64,000 bases of DNA from Natrialba sp. SSL1 (GCF_001861355.1 NZ_MASN01000060.1:1-64000); one strand, 5' to 3'. Counted from the first letter of the stretch, positions 8,788 to 18,243 are shown. The notes: a model not told the origin generated them from the letters alone. Made by a program: numbers and translations.

Positions 8788-9957
8788 ATGCAACTCGAGG
8801 TGATCGGGATCGGTGGCGCGGGCTGTCGGATCGCCGACGCGATCCACACCACGGAGCCGTCTGAACAGCCGTTTCTCTGCGATACGTTCGCGTTCGATAC
8901 GGACACGCTCAGTCTGGAAGCACTCGAGTCCATCCCGGACGAGCACCGACATCGATACGGGGCGGAGATCGAGAACGGGCTCAACGGAAATCTCCAGCGC
9001 GGAGAGACGATCGGTGAGGAGCACGTCGACGAACTGAGCCGACAGCTCGACGGGGGCACACCCTCGGCTGCGGATGCCTTTCTCGTCGCTGTCGGCCTCG
9101 GGGGTGCAACCGGTGGCGGAGCCGCACCCGCGCTCGTCGCGAACCTCCAGACGCTGTACGACGCGCCGGTGTACGTCCTCGCGACGCTGCCGGCAGACCG
9201 CGAGCGCCTGCCGGACGGCGATCCGTCGGTTCCGAATGATGATACACGCGCGTCCGGTGCGGACGCCGACGGCGCGACGCGGCCGATGGCCGCACAGAAC
9301 GCGGTACGGACGCTCTCGCGGCTCGACGGCCTCGCGAACGCAATCTTCTGTTTCGACACCGAGCCGTGGCTTCGCACCGGCGAGGACCTGATCGACGGCC
9401 GCGACCGACTCAACCGTGAGATAGCCACGCGCATCGGGGCCTTCTTCGGCTCGACGGCACAGATTGCCGACAGCGCACCGAACGCTGAGACTGTCGTCGA
9501 CGCAAACGACGTAGCGCGCATCCTCGGCGACGAAACCGCACTCGTCTCGCTGGGCTACGGCGCACAGCAGGTCGACGCCGACGACTCGGGACCGCTGCTC
9601 GGAATCGACCTCGGAATCGGCCCCTTCAGTTCGGCCGACGAAGTCGAGACCAGCGCCGCCGTCAGCGCCGTCGAGACGGCTGTTGGGAAGGCGATCCAGG
9701 GGAAGCTGACACTCGAGTGCGATCGATCGAACGTCGACCGGGCACTGTTGATCGTTGGCGGGCCGCCGACGTGGCTCAACCAGACGGCCGTCGCCGACGG
9801 ACGGCGACGACTCGAGTCGGTGACGGAGTCGACGGAGACGCTCGGTGGGGACGCGCCGCGGCCGGGACGCGACGAGGTGTTCGCGCTGGCGGTGCTCGCG
9901 GGAATCGAACCGGTAGCGCGCATCGAGGCGCTGCGAAAAGCAAGCGAGGCGCATTGA
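8788..9957 (+). CDS. Divergent CetZ-family tubulin/FtsZ-like GTPase
   Basis: A 389-residue protein of the tubulin superfamily. GIGGAGCRIAD at residues 7-17 is the nucleotide-binding T1 loop. GLGGATGGG at about 104-112 corresponds to the GGGTGTG tubulin signature with two changes. The segments DAPVYVLATLPADRE and DRLNREIATRIGAFF match CetZ T5/T7-region sequence better than bacterial-type FtsZ. Residues about 148-168 are an acidic insert. CetZ proteins control cell shape and motility in haloarchaea; this one is divergent and its function is not known. The gene precedes the DUF4129 operon by 200 bp on the same strand. Confidence 0.85.
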   Translation: MQLEVIGIGGAGCRIADAIHTTEPSEQPFLCDTFAFDTDTLSLEALESIPDEHRHRYGAEIENGLNGNLQRGETIGEEHVDELSRQLDGGTPSAADAFLVAVGLGGATGGGAAPALVANLQTLYDAPVYVLATLPADRERLPDGDPSVPNDDTRASGADADGATRPMAAQNAVRTLSRLDGLANAIFCFDTEPWLRTGEDLIDGRDRLNREIATRIGAFFGSTAQIADSAPNAETVVDANDVARILGDETALVSLGYGAQQVDADDSGPLLGIDLGIGPFSSADEVETSAAVSAVETAVGKAIQGKLTLECDRSNVDRALLIVGGPPTWLNQTAVADGRRRLESVTESTETLGGDAPRPGRDEVFALAVLAGIEPVARIEALRKASEAH

Positions 9958-10112
9958 GCAGACGGCAACGGAACACCGACAACGGTGTGGTCCGGCGGGC
10001 ACAGACAGTAACCGAGTGAGGCCGCCTTCGCAACCGCGGCGATCCCCTGCTGGCGGCCGGCGGGAGAGAGCGTATGAAGATTTTGGCCGCCTGCATGTCA
10101 TCTGACCATACG

Positions 10113-10120
10113 TTTATAAT
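10113..10120 (+). promoter_or_regulatory. TATA box for the DUF4129/DUF58 operon
   Basis: TTTATAAT lies about 42 nt before the chosen ATG at 10158, which predicts a short leader of about 15 nt. An earlier in-frame ATG at 10074 would lie upstream of this promoter. Confidence 0.5.
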
Positions 10121-10157
10121 CGCCGACTCAATATGTCACGTCGAACGGAACGTTTGG

Positions 10158-12755
10158 ATGGGGTCAGAATCGGCACGCGAGACGGACGAGTCGGCGAATG
10201 GTGAGGGAGAATCATCTCCCAACGGAGAGACAGAATCGACGCCAGCCGAGCGGCCAGACTGGGGGCAACTGCTCCTCGTCTCACTGGCCGTTCTGGCGCT
10301 CTCGCTTGCTGCACTCACCGTACCCGCACTCGGCGGTGTTGCAGGGACGCCGGGTGGTGGAGACGGCGACGATCTGTTAGAATCAACACTCGAGTCGGAG
10401 CTAGGTGAGGAGCCGGACGAGAGTGAGATGGATGGTCCAGACGCTGGAGACGAAGGGAGCGACAGCGAAGAGTCGGTGGCGGATGAAGAGGCGGACGCGG
10501 ATGCGGATGAGAATACGGATGGCGCTGACGAAGAGCCGGCGGAGCAGGATCCAGACCAAGAGCACGAGCCGGAACAGGAACAGGATGAGGCAGCCGATCC
10601 AGACACCGATCCGGATGGCGACGAGTTCGATAGTGATGGCGAGGACGAGGCGGAAAGCGAACAGAGCGACGGCACCGACGAGGCCGAAGACCACGACCAG
10701 ACTGACCCCGACAGCGAGGAAACCGACGAGTCGTTCGAAGACGAGACGGAGCACGACGGTGAGAGTAGCGACTCCGACGCTGATGCTGACGAGACGGCTA
10801 CCGAGGAGTCAGAGACAGACGGCGAGGCTGAAGCAGATGACGACGCCGAACGCGAAGCGGACGAGGACGGCGAGCCCGAACAGGATGACACCGACGACGA
10901 CACCGAGACTGACAGCGGCTACGACATCGCGTTCAACGAGACCCCGACACCCGGGAGTGTCGTCGAGGTAACCGTCACCGAAAACGGAGAGACGCGCGAA
11001 AACACGGGTGTCGCGTTCGACGGTGAGCCGATCGGCGAGACCGACGCTGACGGAACGGTAACGGGGACGGTCCCGTTCACGGACACGCTGACGGTCACGG
11101 TCGATCCGGCGGACGCAGCTGCCGAATCGACGACCGAGCCGTCGATCCGTGGCCCGATTGGCGGTCCCACCGGCGCACCGGTTCACTTCTACGGCGGGAG
11201 TAGCGCGGCGCCAGCGTCCGAGCACGACGAGACAGCTGCCACCGATGGGGACGAAGCCGAAGGTGGCGATGAAGCTGCCGAGCGCGATCCGGGCACCGAA
11301 CGGACCGTCGAGATGGATGCCGATACCGAGCTCTCGATCGAGCGAGACGCACCGATGGACCACGAGGACGCCGTGCTCGCCGGAACGAACGCCACGGTGA
11401 CGGCGACGGTCGCGGAGAATCCGATTCCGGACGGAACGATACTGATCGACGGTGAGGAGGTCGGGACCACGGACGCGAGCGGAGCCGCACGGCTTACTGT
11501 TCCCGAGACGACCGGAGAAATGACGGTCGCCGTTGAGCGCGACGACATCCGCGCCGAGCGAGAGTTCGCGGTCTACGGCCTCGCAGTTGACGTGTCCGAG
11601 CGGATTCCGCTGCCCGGTCGGACCGTGACTGCCGACGTCTCCTATGCAGGACCACCGTTAGAAGACGATCACAATGGCGATTCCGACGGAAACGAGAGCA
11701 CGAGTGAAACACCCGATGCAGCGGCTAACGCAACAGTCTTGCTGGATGGAACCGCCATCGGCGAAACCGGAGCGGACGGGACCAGTTCGGTTGCGCTCCC
11801 CCTCGCGAACGAGGCCACCCTCGGCGCAGCGGTCGGCGACTCCACGGCAGAAACGACCGTCAGCGGGCTCTACCGAAACGCCGCGCTCGTCGCACTCGGT
11901 GTGCTCACCCTCGTAACCGCACTCGGCTGGCTCCTCGTCCGTCGGTTCGGACTCTCGAGGGAGACGGTTCGATCGATCCCGTCGCTCATCCGGCGTGCAG
12001 TCCGCCGCGCGGGCACGCTGGCACAGCTAATCGGCCGAAGGGGAGTCGAGGCGGTCGTCCGACTCGCACGCGGCCTCGAGCGGGCGGGTATCTGGCTCGT
12101 CGACCGCGGCCGTGACGCGCTCGCGGCAGCACGTCGGGCCGGGCGCTGGCTGCTCGCACTACCCGGCGAACTCGCAGAGCGAGGGCTCGCCGCGCTGGCG
12201 GCGATACACCCCGCACGGCTCGTCGGCGCGCTCCTCGCACTGCTGCGGTCGTTCGGTAACTCGTCCCGCGAACGAGTGGCGTCGGTGACCGGATCAGCAC
12301 AGAAAAACGCCACAGCGGGTGATCAGGCCACCAATACTGACCAGTCCGTTCGCACACTGCGAACGCTCTGGCACGAGTTCGTCCGCGCAGTTCGTCCGCC
12401 CCGTATTCGGACGAAGACACCCGGCGAGATCGGTCGCTACGCGGTCGACAGGGGGTTCCCGGAACCACCAGTTCGAACTGTCGTCGACGCGTTCCGGGAT
12501 GCGGAGTACGGTGAGTCCCCGCCCACGGAGACGCGACTCGAGTCGGTCGAGCATGCGGTCGGGTCCGTAACTGAACCGGCGGAGGACGCAAAATCGGACG
12601 AACAGTCGGCAACCGACGAGGAGCTACTGCCGGGGCGGCAGACGGACTCCACAACGGAGACGGAGACAGTACAGACCGACGGACAGCCGCCGGCAGCCGA
12701 CGACACGTCAGCGGATGAAACAGCGCCAACGGACACGGAGGACCACAATGAGTAA
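10158..12755 (+). CDS. Large DUF4129-type membrane protein with acidic extracellular linker
   Basis: An 865-residue protein and first gene of a four-gene operon. One membrane helix lies at about 38-63. Residues 70-255 are an extreme Asp/Glu-rich low-complexity linker. Two or three Ig-like or carboxypeptidase-regulatory-like beta domains follow (VEVTVTENGE, GTILIDGEEVGTT, ATVLLDGTAIGE). A second helix at about 573-596 leads to a basic amphipathic region. A cytoplasmic DUF4129-like domain sits at about 748-800 (TPGEIGRYAVDRGFPEPPV). DUF4129 proteins usually accompany DUF58 and MoxR. No transglutaminase domain is present. I chose ATG 10158 over 10074 because of the promoter position. Confidence 0.85.
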   Translation: MGSESARETDESANGEGESSPNGETESTPAERPDWGQLLLVSLAVLALSLAALTVPALGGVAGTPGGGDGDDLLESTLESELGEEPDESEMDGPDAGDEGSDSEESVADEEADADADENTDGADEEPAEQDPDQEHEPEQEQDEAADPDTDPDGDEFDSDGEDEAESEQSDGTDEAEDHDQTDPDSEETDESFEDETEHDGESSDSDADADETATEESETDGEAEADDDAEREADEDGEPEQDDTDDDTETDSGYDIAFNETPTPGSVVEVTVTENGETRENTGVAFDGEPIGETDADGTVTGTVPFTDTLTVTVDPADAAAESTTEPSIRGPIGGPTGAPVHFYGGSSAAPASEHDETAATDGDEAEGGDEAAERDPGTERTVEMDADTELSIERDAPMDHEDAVLAGTNATVTATVAENPIPDGTILIDGEEVGTTDASGAARLTVPETTGEMTVAVERDDIRAEREFAVYGLAVDVSERIPLPGRTVTADVSYAGPPLEDDHNGDSDGNESTSETPDAAANATVLLDGTAIGETGADGTSSVALPLANEATLGAAVGDSTAETTVSGLYRNAALVALGVLTLVTALGWLLVRRFGLSRETVRSIPSLIRRAVRRAGTLAQLIGRRGVEAVVRLARGLERAGIWLVDRGRDALAAARRAGRWLLALPGELAERGLAALAAIHPARLVGALLALLRSFGNSSRERVASVTGSAQKNATAGDQATNTDQSVRTLRTLWHEFVRAVRPPRIRTKTPGEIGRYAVDRGFPEPPVRTVVDAFRDAEYGESPPTETRLESVEHAVGSVTEPAEDAKSDEQSATDEELLPGRQTDSTTETETVQTDGQPPAADDTSADETAPTDTEDHNE

Positions 12756-13722
12756 TCGATCGATATGGAACGTTCTCCTCGGCCTGTTCGCGGCCTGTAC
12801 ACTTGTGTTTGGGGCCGTTCTCGCGATCACGCCGGAGTCGCTTCCGACGGCGGTACTCGAGCAGATCACCGAAATCGAGCAGGCGAGCAACCCACAAGAC
12901 GTGATTATGGCCATCAGCGGCGTCGTCGGGCTGTTCGCGCTGTGGCGAACGTACTTTTCGGGCGCGACGGATGCTGCGTCGGTGGACGGCACCAGGCCGC
13001 CACAGACGAACGAACGGAGACCACAGGCGGACGAACAGAGCACACATCGCGCGAAGGCAGAGACACCGCGTTCACAGACTCACTCGCCCCAGGGCCGACA
13101 GTCCGACCCGGAACCGCGGACCGGTCGCATCGTCGGCGGGGAGACGACGGCACGCGTCGAACGGACGCTTCGCGCACTCAAACACGGCGACAAGCGGCCC
13201 AGGCAAACGGGCGCGATCATCGACGACCTCCGGCAGTCCGTTCGGACGATCGAAGCAGCACAGGGGTGTGCCGAACAGGCGGACGACCGAATCCGGCACG
13301 GGGAGTGGACCGACGACCGAATTGCGGCGACGTTCCTGGGTGACGCCTCGGCAGGTCGGCTCTCGATCTGGCACCGACTGCGTCGGTGGCTGTTCCCCGG
13401 CCGAACGTTCGAGCGCCGACTCGAGCGAACCGTCGACGAAATCGAGCGACACGCACTCGAGTTCGATTCGAGCGAGGTGCCGCCTGCGGACAGCGAGGTT
13501 GGCGGTGATGGTGATCGCGATAATGATGATGATGAGTCAGTGGCGAAGGCCGACCCCGGCACTACGGACGGTGTGGGCGGTGCAGACGGTTCGGACAGCA
13601 TGGACGGGACAACCCACAGAGACAACACGGACGATACCGAGGACGCGGATGGGAGCGGAAACAACGCGGACGACAGCGAATCCGAGCCCGCCGCGGAACG
13701 GACGGAGGTGACCCATGCATAG
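12748..13722 (+). CDS. Small membrane protein of the DUF58 operon (DUF7269-like)
   Basis: A 324-residue protein overlapping the upstream stop by 8 bp (ATGAGTAA). Two hydrophobic helices occur at about 7-29 and 53-72. A hydrophilic linker and a cytoplasmic helical region (about 125-245) with RTIEAAQGCAEQADDRI follow, then an acidic Asp/Asn-rich tail. It matches the small membrane component that haloarchaea carry between DUF4129-type and DUF58 genes. I recall this family as DUF7269, but that assignment is from memory. No enzymatic motif is visible. The function is presumed structural within the MoxR/DUF58 system. Confidence 0.8.
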   Translation: MSNRSIWNVLLGLFAACTLVFGAVLAITPESLPTAVLEQITEIEQASNPQDVIMAISGVVGLFALWRTYFSGATDAASVDGTRPPQTNERRPQADEQSTHRAKAETPRSQTHSPQGRQSDPEPRTGRIVGGETTARVERTLRALKHGDKRPRQTGAIIDDLRQSVRTIEAAQGCAEQADDRIRHGEWTDDRIAATFLGDASAGRLSIWHRLRRWLFPGRTFERRLERTVDEIERHALEFDSSEVPPADSEVGGDGDRDNDDDESVAKADPGTTDGVGGADGSDSMDGTTHRDNTDDTEDADGSGNNADDSESEPAAERTEVTHA

Positions 13723-15184
13723 AGTCTCGCGCTGGCACTCCAGTGTAGTCGCTGCCATCGTACTCGTCAGCAGCGGCGTGCTGTTCGGTTCGGCCGCGCT
13801 CTTGCTTGCCGCAGTGGTTCCCGTGAGCTACCTCGGCTACGCCGCGCTCTCGTCGGTTCCCGACCCGAACGACGTGCTCGCCGTCGAACGGGACTGTACG
13901 CCCCGAACGCCACTTCCCGGCGAGCGCGTCGAGGTGACACTCACCGTCCGCAACGAGGGCAAGCGGACGCTTCCCGACGTCCGGCTCGTCGACCGGGTGC
14001 CGTCCGAACTCGACATCGTCGACGGCAGCGCACAGACCGCGACGACGCTCCGTCCCGGCGAGGACACCGAACTCGCCTACACGTTGCGTCCTCGCCGCGG
14101 CAGCTACACCTTCGAAGGCTGCTGGGTCCGCCTCCGAAGCCTGAGCGCAGCCGCCGTCACGACCGCCGACATGGATGCGACCGGCGAGACGGCACTCGAG
14201 TGCTCGGTGCCGCTCGACGGGGTGCCGATCCACCGCGAGACGATTCCGTTCGTCGGTGCGGTGGCGAGCGACAGCGGCGGTGCAGGCTACGAGTTCCATT
14301 CGACGCGAGAGTACCAGCAGGGAGACCCGCTGAGCCGGATCGATTGGCGGCGGTACGCCCGGACGGGCGAGTTGGGAACGGTTCGCTACCGCGAGCAGGA
14401 GTCGGCGAAGATCGTGATTGTCCTCGACGGACGGCCGGAGTCGGGCGTCGCGGCAGCCGAGGGACACCCCGACGGAGTCACGCTCTCGGCGTATGCGGGG
14501 ATCGTCTCGACGGCGGCGCTGACCGAGGCCAATCACAGCGTCGGCGTCGTCGGACTCGGCGTTCGAGCGGAGACGCCGGGCGTTTACACCGGTCCGCCGG
14601 CGTACGTCGAGCCCGGAACGGGAGCCGACGTCGGCGGCCGAATTGCGCGGGTCTGTGATACTGTTGCCGCGCAGGGAACCGGTGGCTCGGTCTCGGCTGG
14701 TTCATCGGATGCGGGTGGAACCGACCCCGAAGCAGGAACAGGACCTCAGGGAGAGCGACAGGCTCGAGCCGACGGATACGGGACCGCGGCGAGGAGCGTG
14801 GCTGGGAGCACGATGGGGAGCACAATAGGGAGGGCGACGGGCACAGCCAGCGGACTGACAGCTCAGAGCGGGCGGTCGCCGGCACAGGTCGCCGACCACC
14901 TCGCGACGCTACTCCCGTCCGACGCCCAGCTCGTGGTCTGTACGCCGGCCGTCGACGACGAAATCGTCGACCTCGCGGCGGCGCTGCGACGGCGCGACTA
15001 TCGGCTCTCGGTTGTCTCGCCGAACGTGACGACGCGGGACGAGATCGGCGCGCGGCTGGCGGCCGTCCGTCGAAGCGCGCGCCTCGAGCGGCTCCGGCGG
15101 ACCGACATCCCCGTCGCGGACTGGGACCCGGAGCAGCCGCTTACGGCGGCGCTCGGCCGCGCGTTCGACGAGGTGATCCGCTGA
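13715..15184 (+). CDS. DUF58 domain protein (MoxR-associated, VWA-like)
   Basis: A 489-residue membrane-anchored protein. Two hydrophobic helices lie at about 10-45. A beta-rich domain (about 50-170) follows, then the hallmark DUF58 segment around residues 190-240: YEFHSTREYQQGD, IDWRRYARTG and LGTVRYREQE, leading into IVIVLDG, the start of a von Willebrand A-like fold. A low-complexity Gly/Ser/Thr insert occupies about 325-385. In bacteria and archaea DUF58 proteins act with MoxR AAA+ ATPases; in Francisella and other systems they aid protein complex maturation. It overlaps the genes on both sides, by 8 bp upstream and 1 bp downstream. Confidence 0.92.
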   Translation: MHRVSRWHSSVVAAIVLVSSGVLFGSAALLLAAVVPVSYLGYAALSSVPDPNDVLAVERDCTPRTPLPGERVEVTLTVRNEGKRTLPDVRLVDRVPSELDIVDGSAQTATTLRPGEDTELAYTLRPRRGSYTFEGCWVRLRSLSAAAVTTADMDATGETALECSVPLDGVPIHRETIPFVGAVASDSGGAGYEFHSTREYQQGDPLSRIDWRRYARTGELGTVRYREQESAKIVIVLDGRPESGVAAAEGHPDGVTLSAYAGIVSTAALTEANHSVGVVGLGVRAETPGVYTGPPAYVEPGTGADVGGRIARVCDTVAAQGTGGSVSAGSSDAGGTDPEAGTGPQGERQARADGYGTAARSVAGSTMGSTIGRATGTASGLTAQSGRSPAQVADHLATLLPSDAQLVVCTPAVDDEIVDLAAALRRRDYRLSVVSPNVTTRDEIGARLAAVRRSARLERLRRTDIPVADWDPEQPLTAALGRAFDEVIR

Positions 15185-17136
15185 TGGCGACTGAACGACC
15201 ACGCGAACGCGAACACGGACACGGACACGAACGACGCGAGCGCCAACCGCCAGAGACCGGCACCGAGATGAGCGCGACGGAGCCGGTCGGACCTCTCGGG
15301 GAGAGCGAAACGGTCAGCGCACCGACGACATCAGCAGTCGCGATGGCCGCGGTCCTCGTCGGTTCGATCGTTCTCGCGGCTGCCCTGGATCTCGTTGGCC
15401 CGGCACTTCTCGCGGTCGTCAGTGGCGCAATTCTGACGGCGACCGTGACCGCAACGAAGCGCCGAACGCCAGGCGGGCGCGCCGTCGGTAGCGTCCTCGC
15501 CGTGTTCGCCGCGCTCGGGCTCGCGGGTTCGCTCGGGCTCACCCTCGCGACGAGCGGCGATCCGATGGCACTCGAGACGCGCTACCGTGCCGGCATGGTC
15601 CTCGCGATTGCGGCGGCCGCCTTCGGTGGAACGGCCACGGTGACGGGGGCGATCGGCAACAGAGCCGTCCGCTCGGCGCTGCCGATCGTCCTGGTCACGC
15701 CATTCCCAGTCGCACTCGTCGCAGCCGCGTACTTCGACCCGCTGCGAGAGGTCCTTCCCGGCGTTCCCGAAGTAGGTGAGGGGTGGTCGAGTACGACGGT
15801 ACTCGACTCGCTCCTCTGGCCGGACGAACTGGCGGCGGGCGTGTTGAGCTTTGCTGCGTTGCTCATCGGGCTGTTGTGGCTAACGACGTTCATCGTGCCA
15901 CGGCTTCCGATCGTCGAATTGCTGCCGCGGGATCGGCGAGCAGCCGCGGAGCAACGGATCGAGCGACTCGCGTCGTGGACGGGCATGGGTGGGTTCTTGC
16001 TGTTGATGGGAACCGTCACCGCGAGCGGAATCGCACTCCACGCACGGGAAGAAGAAGCGGCGTATGCCGTCGAGGCGTACGGTTATCTCGAGGCGACCGT
16101 CATTCCAGTCGCCATGCACCCGGTCGCCCGGTTCGTCGTCCTCGGGGGAATCGCCGCGCTCTGTGTGGCAGCACTCCTCTCCCGGCTGCCCGACCTCCAC
16201 CGACTCCGTCGCAGCCGCGTGCTCCGACTGCTCCCGGCGTTCACTGGTGGCGTACTGGTCGCGACGCTCGTCGCGGCCGGCTACCCGTCGGTGTTCGAGC
16301 ACTGGATTCGACCAGAACTCGAGTCCATGGCTGCGGCGGGCGACGGGGTCCCGCTGCCGGGAGGAATGGGAGCGATTCCGCCGGACGAACTGCTCAGCGT
16401 TGGCTCGCCGCCGGAAGGGGTTGCGATCGCCGCCGTCGCGATGATCGGTGTCATCGGCACGATCAGCGCGCTGGTGTGTTGCATCTGGCTGCTCGGTTCC
16501 CTACAGTTGCTCTCCGACCGTGGCGCACCCGGTACGCTTGCAGCGAGCGCGCTCGTCGCGGGTGGAATCCTCGCAGCGCTCACCGGTGCCTCGACGCTCG
16601 TCGTTGGGGCTGTCGTCGTCTGTGCGATCGTCGCCTGGGACGCCAGTCTCTACGGCGTCTCGGTGACCGAAGAACTCGGCCGCGGCGTCGATGCCCGCCG
16701 GCCTGCACTAACGCATGCGATCGGAACGGCGCTTGTTGGTGCGATTGGAATCGGTCTCGCGCTCGGACTCGCCGAACTGGGCGGGCGGCTCACGATCCAG
16801 AGCGGTGTGACGATCATCATCCCACTCGTCGTCGCGCTGCTCGCGACGTTCATCGTGCTCAAGCGCCGTGCAGTGGCCTCGGCCTCGAGTTCGAGCGCGA
16901 GCAGGGTTTCCCGACTTCCCGTTGCAGCGGGGACGATGCCCGGCGTCAACCCCGATGAGGCTCGCGCGCTCAAAGCCGCCGGCTTCGAGACGATTGGTGA
17001 CGTGCAGGCCGCAACGCGGGCCGAACTCGCTGATGTCGACGGGCTGGATGGCGAAACCGTGGAGGCACTGACAGGGGATCTGAGCGCCGCTGGCGTCACC
17101 GGCGGCAACAGCAGCGACAGTGATAGGAAAGACTAG
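15184..17136 (+). CDS. Polytopic membrane protein with C-terminal helix-hairpin-helix (DUF7519-like)
   Basis: A 650-residue protein and last gene of the operon (TGATG overlap). After an acidic/basic ~45-residue N-terminus there are about 11-13 hydrophobic helices up to residue ~560. The C-terminus (about 585-640) is a helix-hairpin-helix domain: MPGVNPDEARALKAAGFETI followed by a TRAELADVDGLDG turn. HhH domains normally bind DNA or other proteins; finding one on a membrane scaffold is unusual. I recall the family as DUF7519, from memory. The gene ends 23 bp from the convergent moxR stop. Confidence 0.85.
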   Translation: MATERPREREHGHGHERRERQPPETGTEMSATEPVGPLGESETVSAPTTSAVAMAAVLVGSIVLAAALDLVGPALLAVVSGAILTATVTATKRRTPGGRAVGSVLAVFAALGLAGSLGLTLATSGDPMALETRYRAGMVLAIAAAAFGGTATVTGAIGNRAVRSALPIVLVTPFPVALVAAAYFDPLREVLPGVPEVGEGWSSTTVLDSLLWPDELAAGVLSFAALLIGLLWLTTFIVPRLPIVELLPRDRRAAAEQRIERLASWTGMGGFLLLMGTVTASGIALHAREEEAAYAVEAYGYLEATVIPVAMHPVARFVVLGGIAALCVAALLSRLPDLHRLRRSRVLRLLPAFTGGVLVATLVAAGYPSVFEHWIRPELESMAAAGDGVPLPGGMGAIPPDELLSVGSPPEGVAIAAVAMIGVIGTISALVCCIWLLGSLQLLSDRGAPGTLAASALVAGGILAALTGASTLVVGAVVVCAIVAWDASLYGVSVTEELGRGVDARRPALTHAIGTALVGAIGIGLALGLAELGGRLTIQSGVTIIIPLVVALLATFIVLKRRAVASASSSSASRVSRLPVAAGTMPGVNPDEARALKAAGFETIGDVQAATRAELADVDGLDGETVEALTGDLSAAGVTGGNSSDSDRKD

Positions 17137-17159
17137 TACCGCGACGAACGCCACCCCGG

Positions 17160-18125
17160 CTACGGCTCGACCGCCGGCACCTCGACGCGGTCGAGCACGT
17201 TCTGGACCACCGTCGCGCCGTCGACACCCTCGATCTGCGCATCCGTCGTTAGCACGAGTCGGTGTTGCATCACCGGCTCCGCGATCCGCTTGACGTCGTC
17301 CGGCGCGACGTACTCGCGTCCCGAAATCGCCGCTCTCGCACGCGCCGCCTCGAAGTACCGCTGAATCCCACGGGGCGAAATGCCGATCTTCACCCGGTCG
17401 TCCCGTCTCGTTTCTCGCGCCAGATCGACGAGATAGCCACGCACCGCCTCTCCCATCGAAATTCGTTCTGGAACCTGCTGTAAGCGCTTGACACCGGCCG
17501 TGTCGAGCGCCGGCTCGATCGTCGGCATCTTCGTCTCGCGAGCGCTCCGACGCTCGATTAACTCGAGTTCCCCCTCTCTATCGGGGTAGCCAATCGAGGT
17601 CTTGATCATAAAGCGGTCGCGCTGGGCTTCCGGCAGTTCGAAGGTCCCCTCCTGTTCGACCGGGTTCTGCGTGGCGATGACGAGGAACGGGTCCGGGAGG
17701 TCGCGGGTTTCGCCATCGACGGTGACCTGGCCCTCGTCCATCGCCTCGAGCAGCGCAGCCTGAGTCTTCGGCGGCGCGCGGTTGATCTCGTCCGCGAGGA
17801 CGACGTTCGCGAACACCGGCCCCTTCGTGAACTCGAACTCGCCGCGCTGTTCGTTGAAGACGTGCGAGCCGGTGATGTCGTTCGGCAGCAGGTCAGGGGT
17901 GAACTGAATGCGGGAGAACTCGAGTCCGAGTGCCTGCGCGAACGCGAGCGCGGTCAGTGTCTTCCCAGTGCCGGGAACGTCTTCCAAGAGGACGTGGCCG
18001 CGTGCGAGAGACGCTGTGAGCACTTGCTCGAGAAATTCGCGATCGGTGATGACTGCGTCACCGATGCGGGAGATGACTTCGGTGCAGGTTTCGCTCGTCG
18101 AGACGGCTGAGACGTCGTCTGCCAT
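17160..18125 (-). CDS. moxR: MoxR-family AAA+ ATPase
   Basis: A 321-residue AAA+ ATPase. Walker A DVPGTGKT is at 49-56, Walker B VVLADE at 108-113, sensor 1 Asn in ATQNP at about 152-156, and arginine-finger region EAQRDRF at 167-172. A C-terminal lid domain carries the ISPRG motif. Length equals the family norm. MoxR proteins act as chaperones with DUF58/VWA partners, which are encoded convergently here rather than in the same operon. It is divergent from trpS, and the 118-bp gap holds both promoters. Confidence 0.95.
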   Translation of the reverse strand: MADDVSAVSTSETCTEVISRIGDAVITDREFLEQVLTASLARGHVLLEDVPGTGKTLTALAFAQALGLEFSRIQFTPDLLPNDITGSHVFNEQRGEFEFTKGPVFANVVLADEINRAPPKTQAALLEAMDEGQVTVDGETRDLPDPFLVIATQNPVEQEGTFELPEAQRDRFMIKTSIGYPDREGELELIERRSARETKMPTIEPALDTAGVKRLQQVPERISMGEAVRGYLVDLARETRRDDRVKIGISPRGIQRYFEAARARAAISGREYVAPDDVKRIAEPVMQHRLVLTTDAQIEGVDGATVVQNVLDRVEVPAVEP

Positions 18126-18216
18126 CGGTTGGCGTTGTCGACGCGGTCACATGAAGATACTGGCAGCCGAACAGACGCCAGTCGGCGGACAGGGTGGAGT
18201 AGAAGCGAAGGCTTTT

Positions 18217-18230
18217 GCGCGCCGGCGCGC
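18217..18230. repeat. 14-bp perfect palindrome upstream of trpS
   Basis: GCGCGCCGGCGCGC is flanked by TTTT on the left and CAAAA on the right and ends 14 bp before the trpS ATG. Its position between promoter and start would suit an operator or an mRNA hairpin. Confidence 0.5.
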
Positions 18231-18243
18231 CAAAACGGAGATA

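Noticed and set aside
11986-13047. A 353-codon minus-strand open frame
   Set aside because: Arg/Pro-rich shadow spanning two overlapping operon genes; haloarchaeal proteins are acidic.
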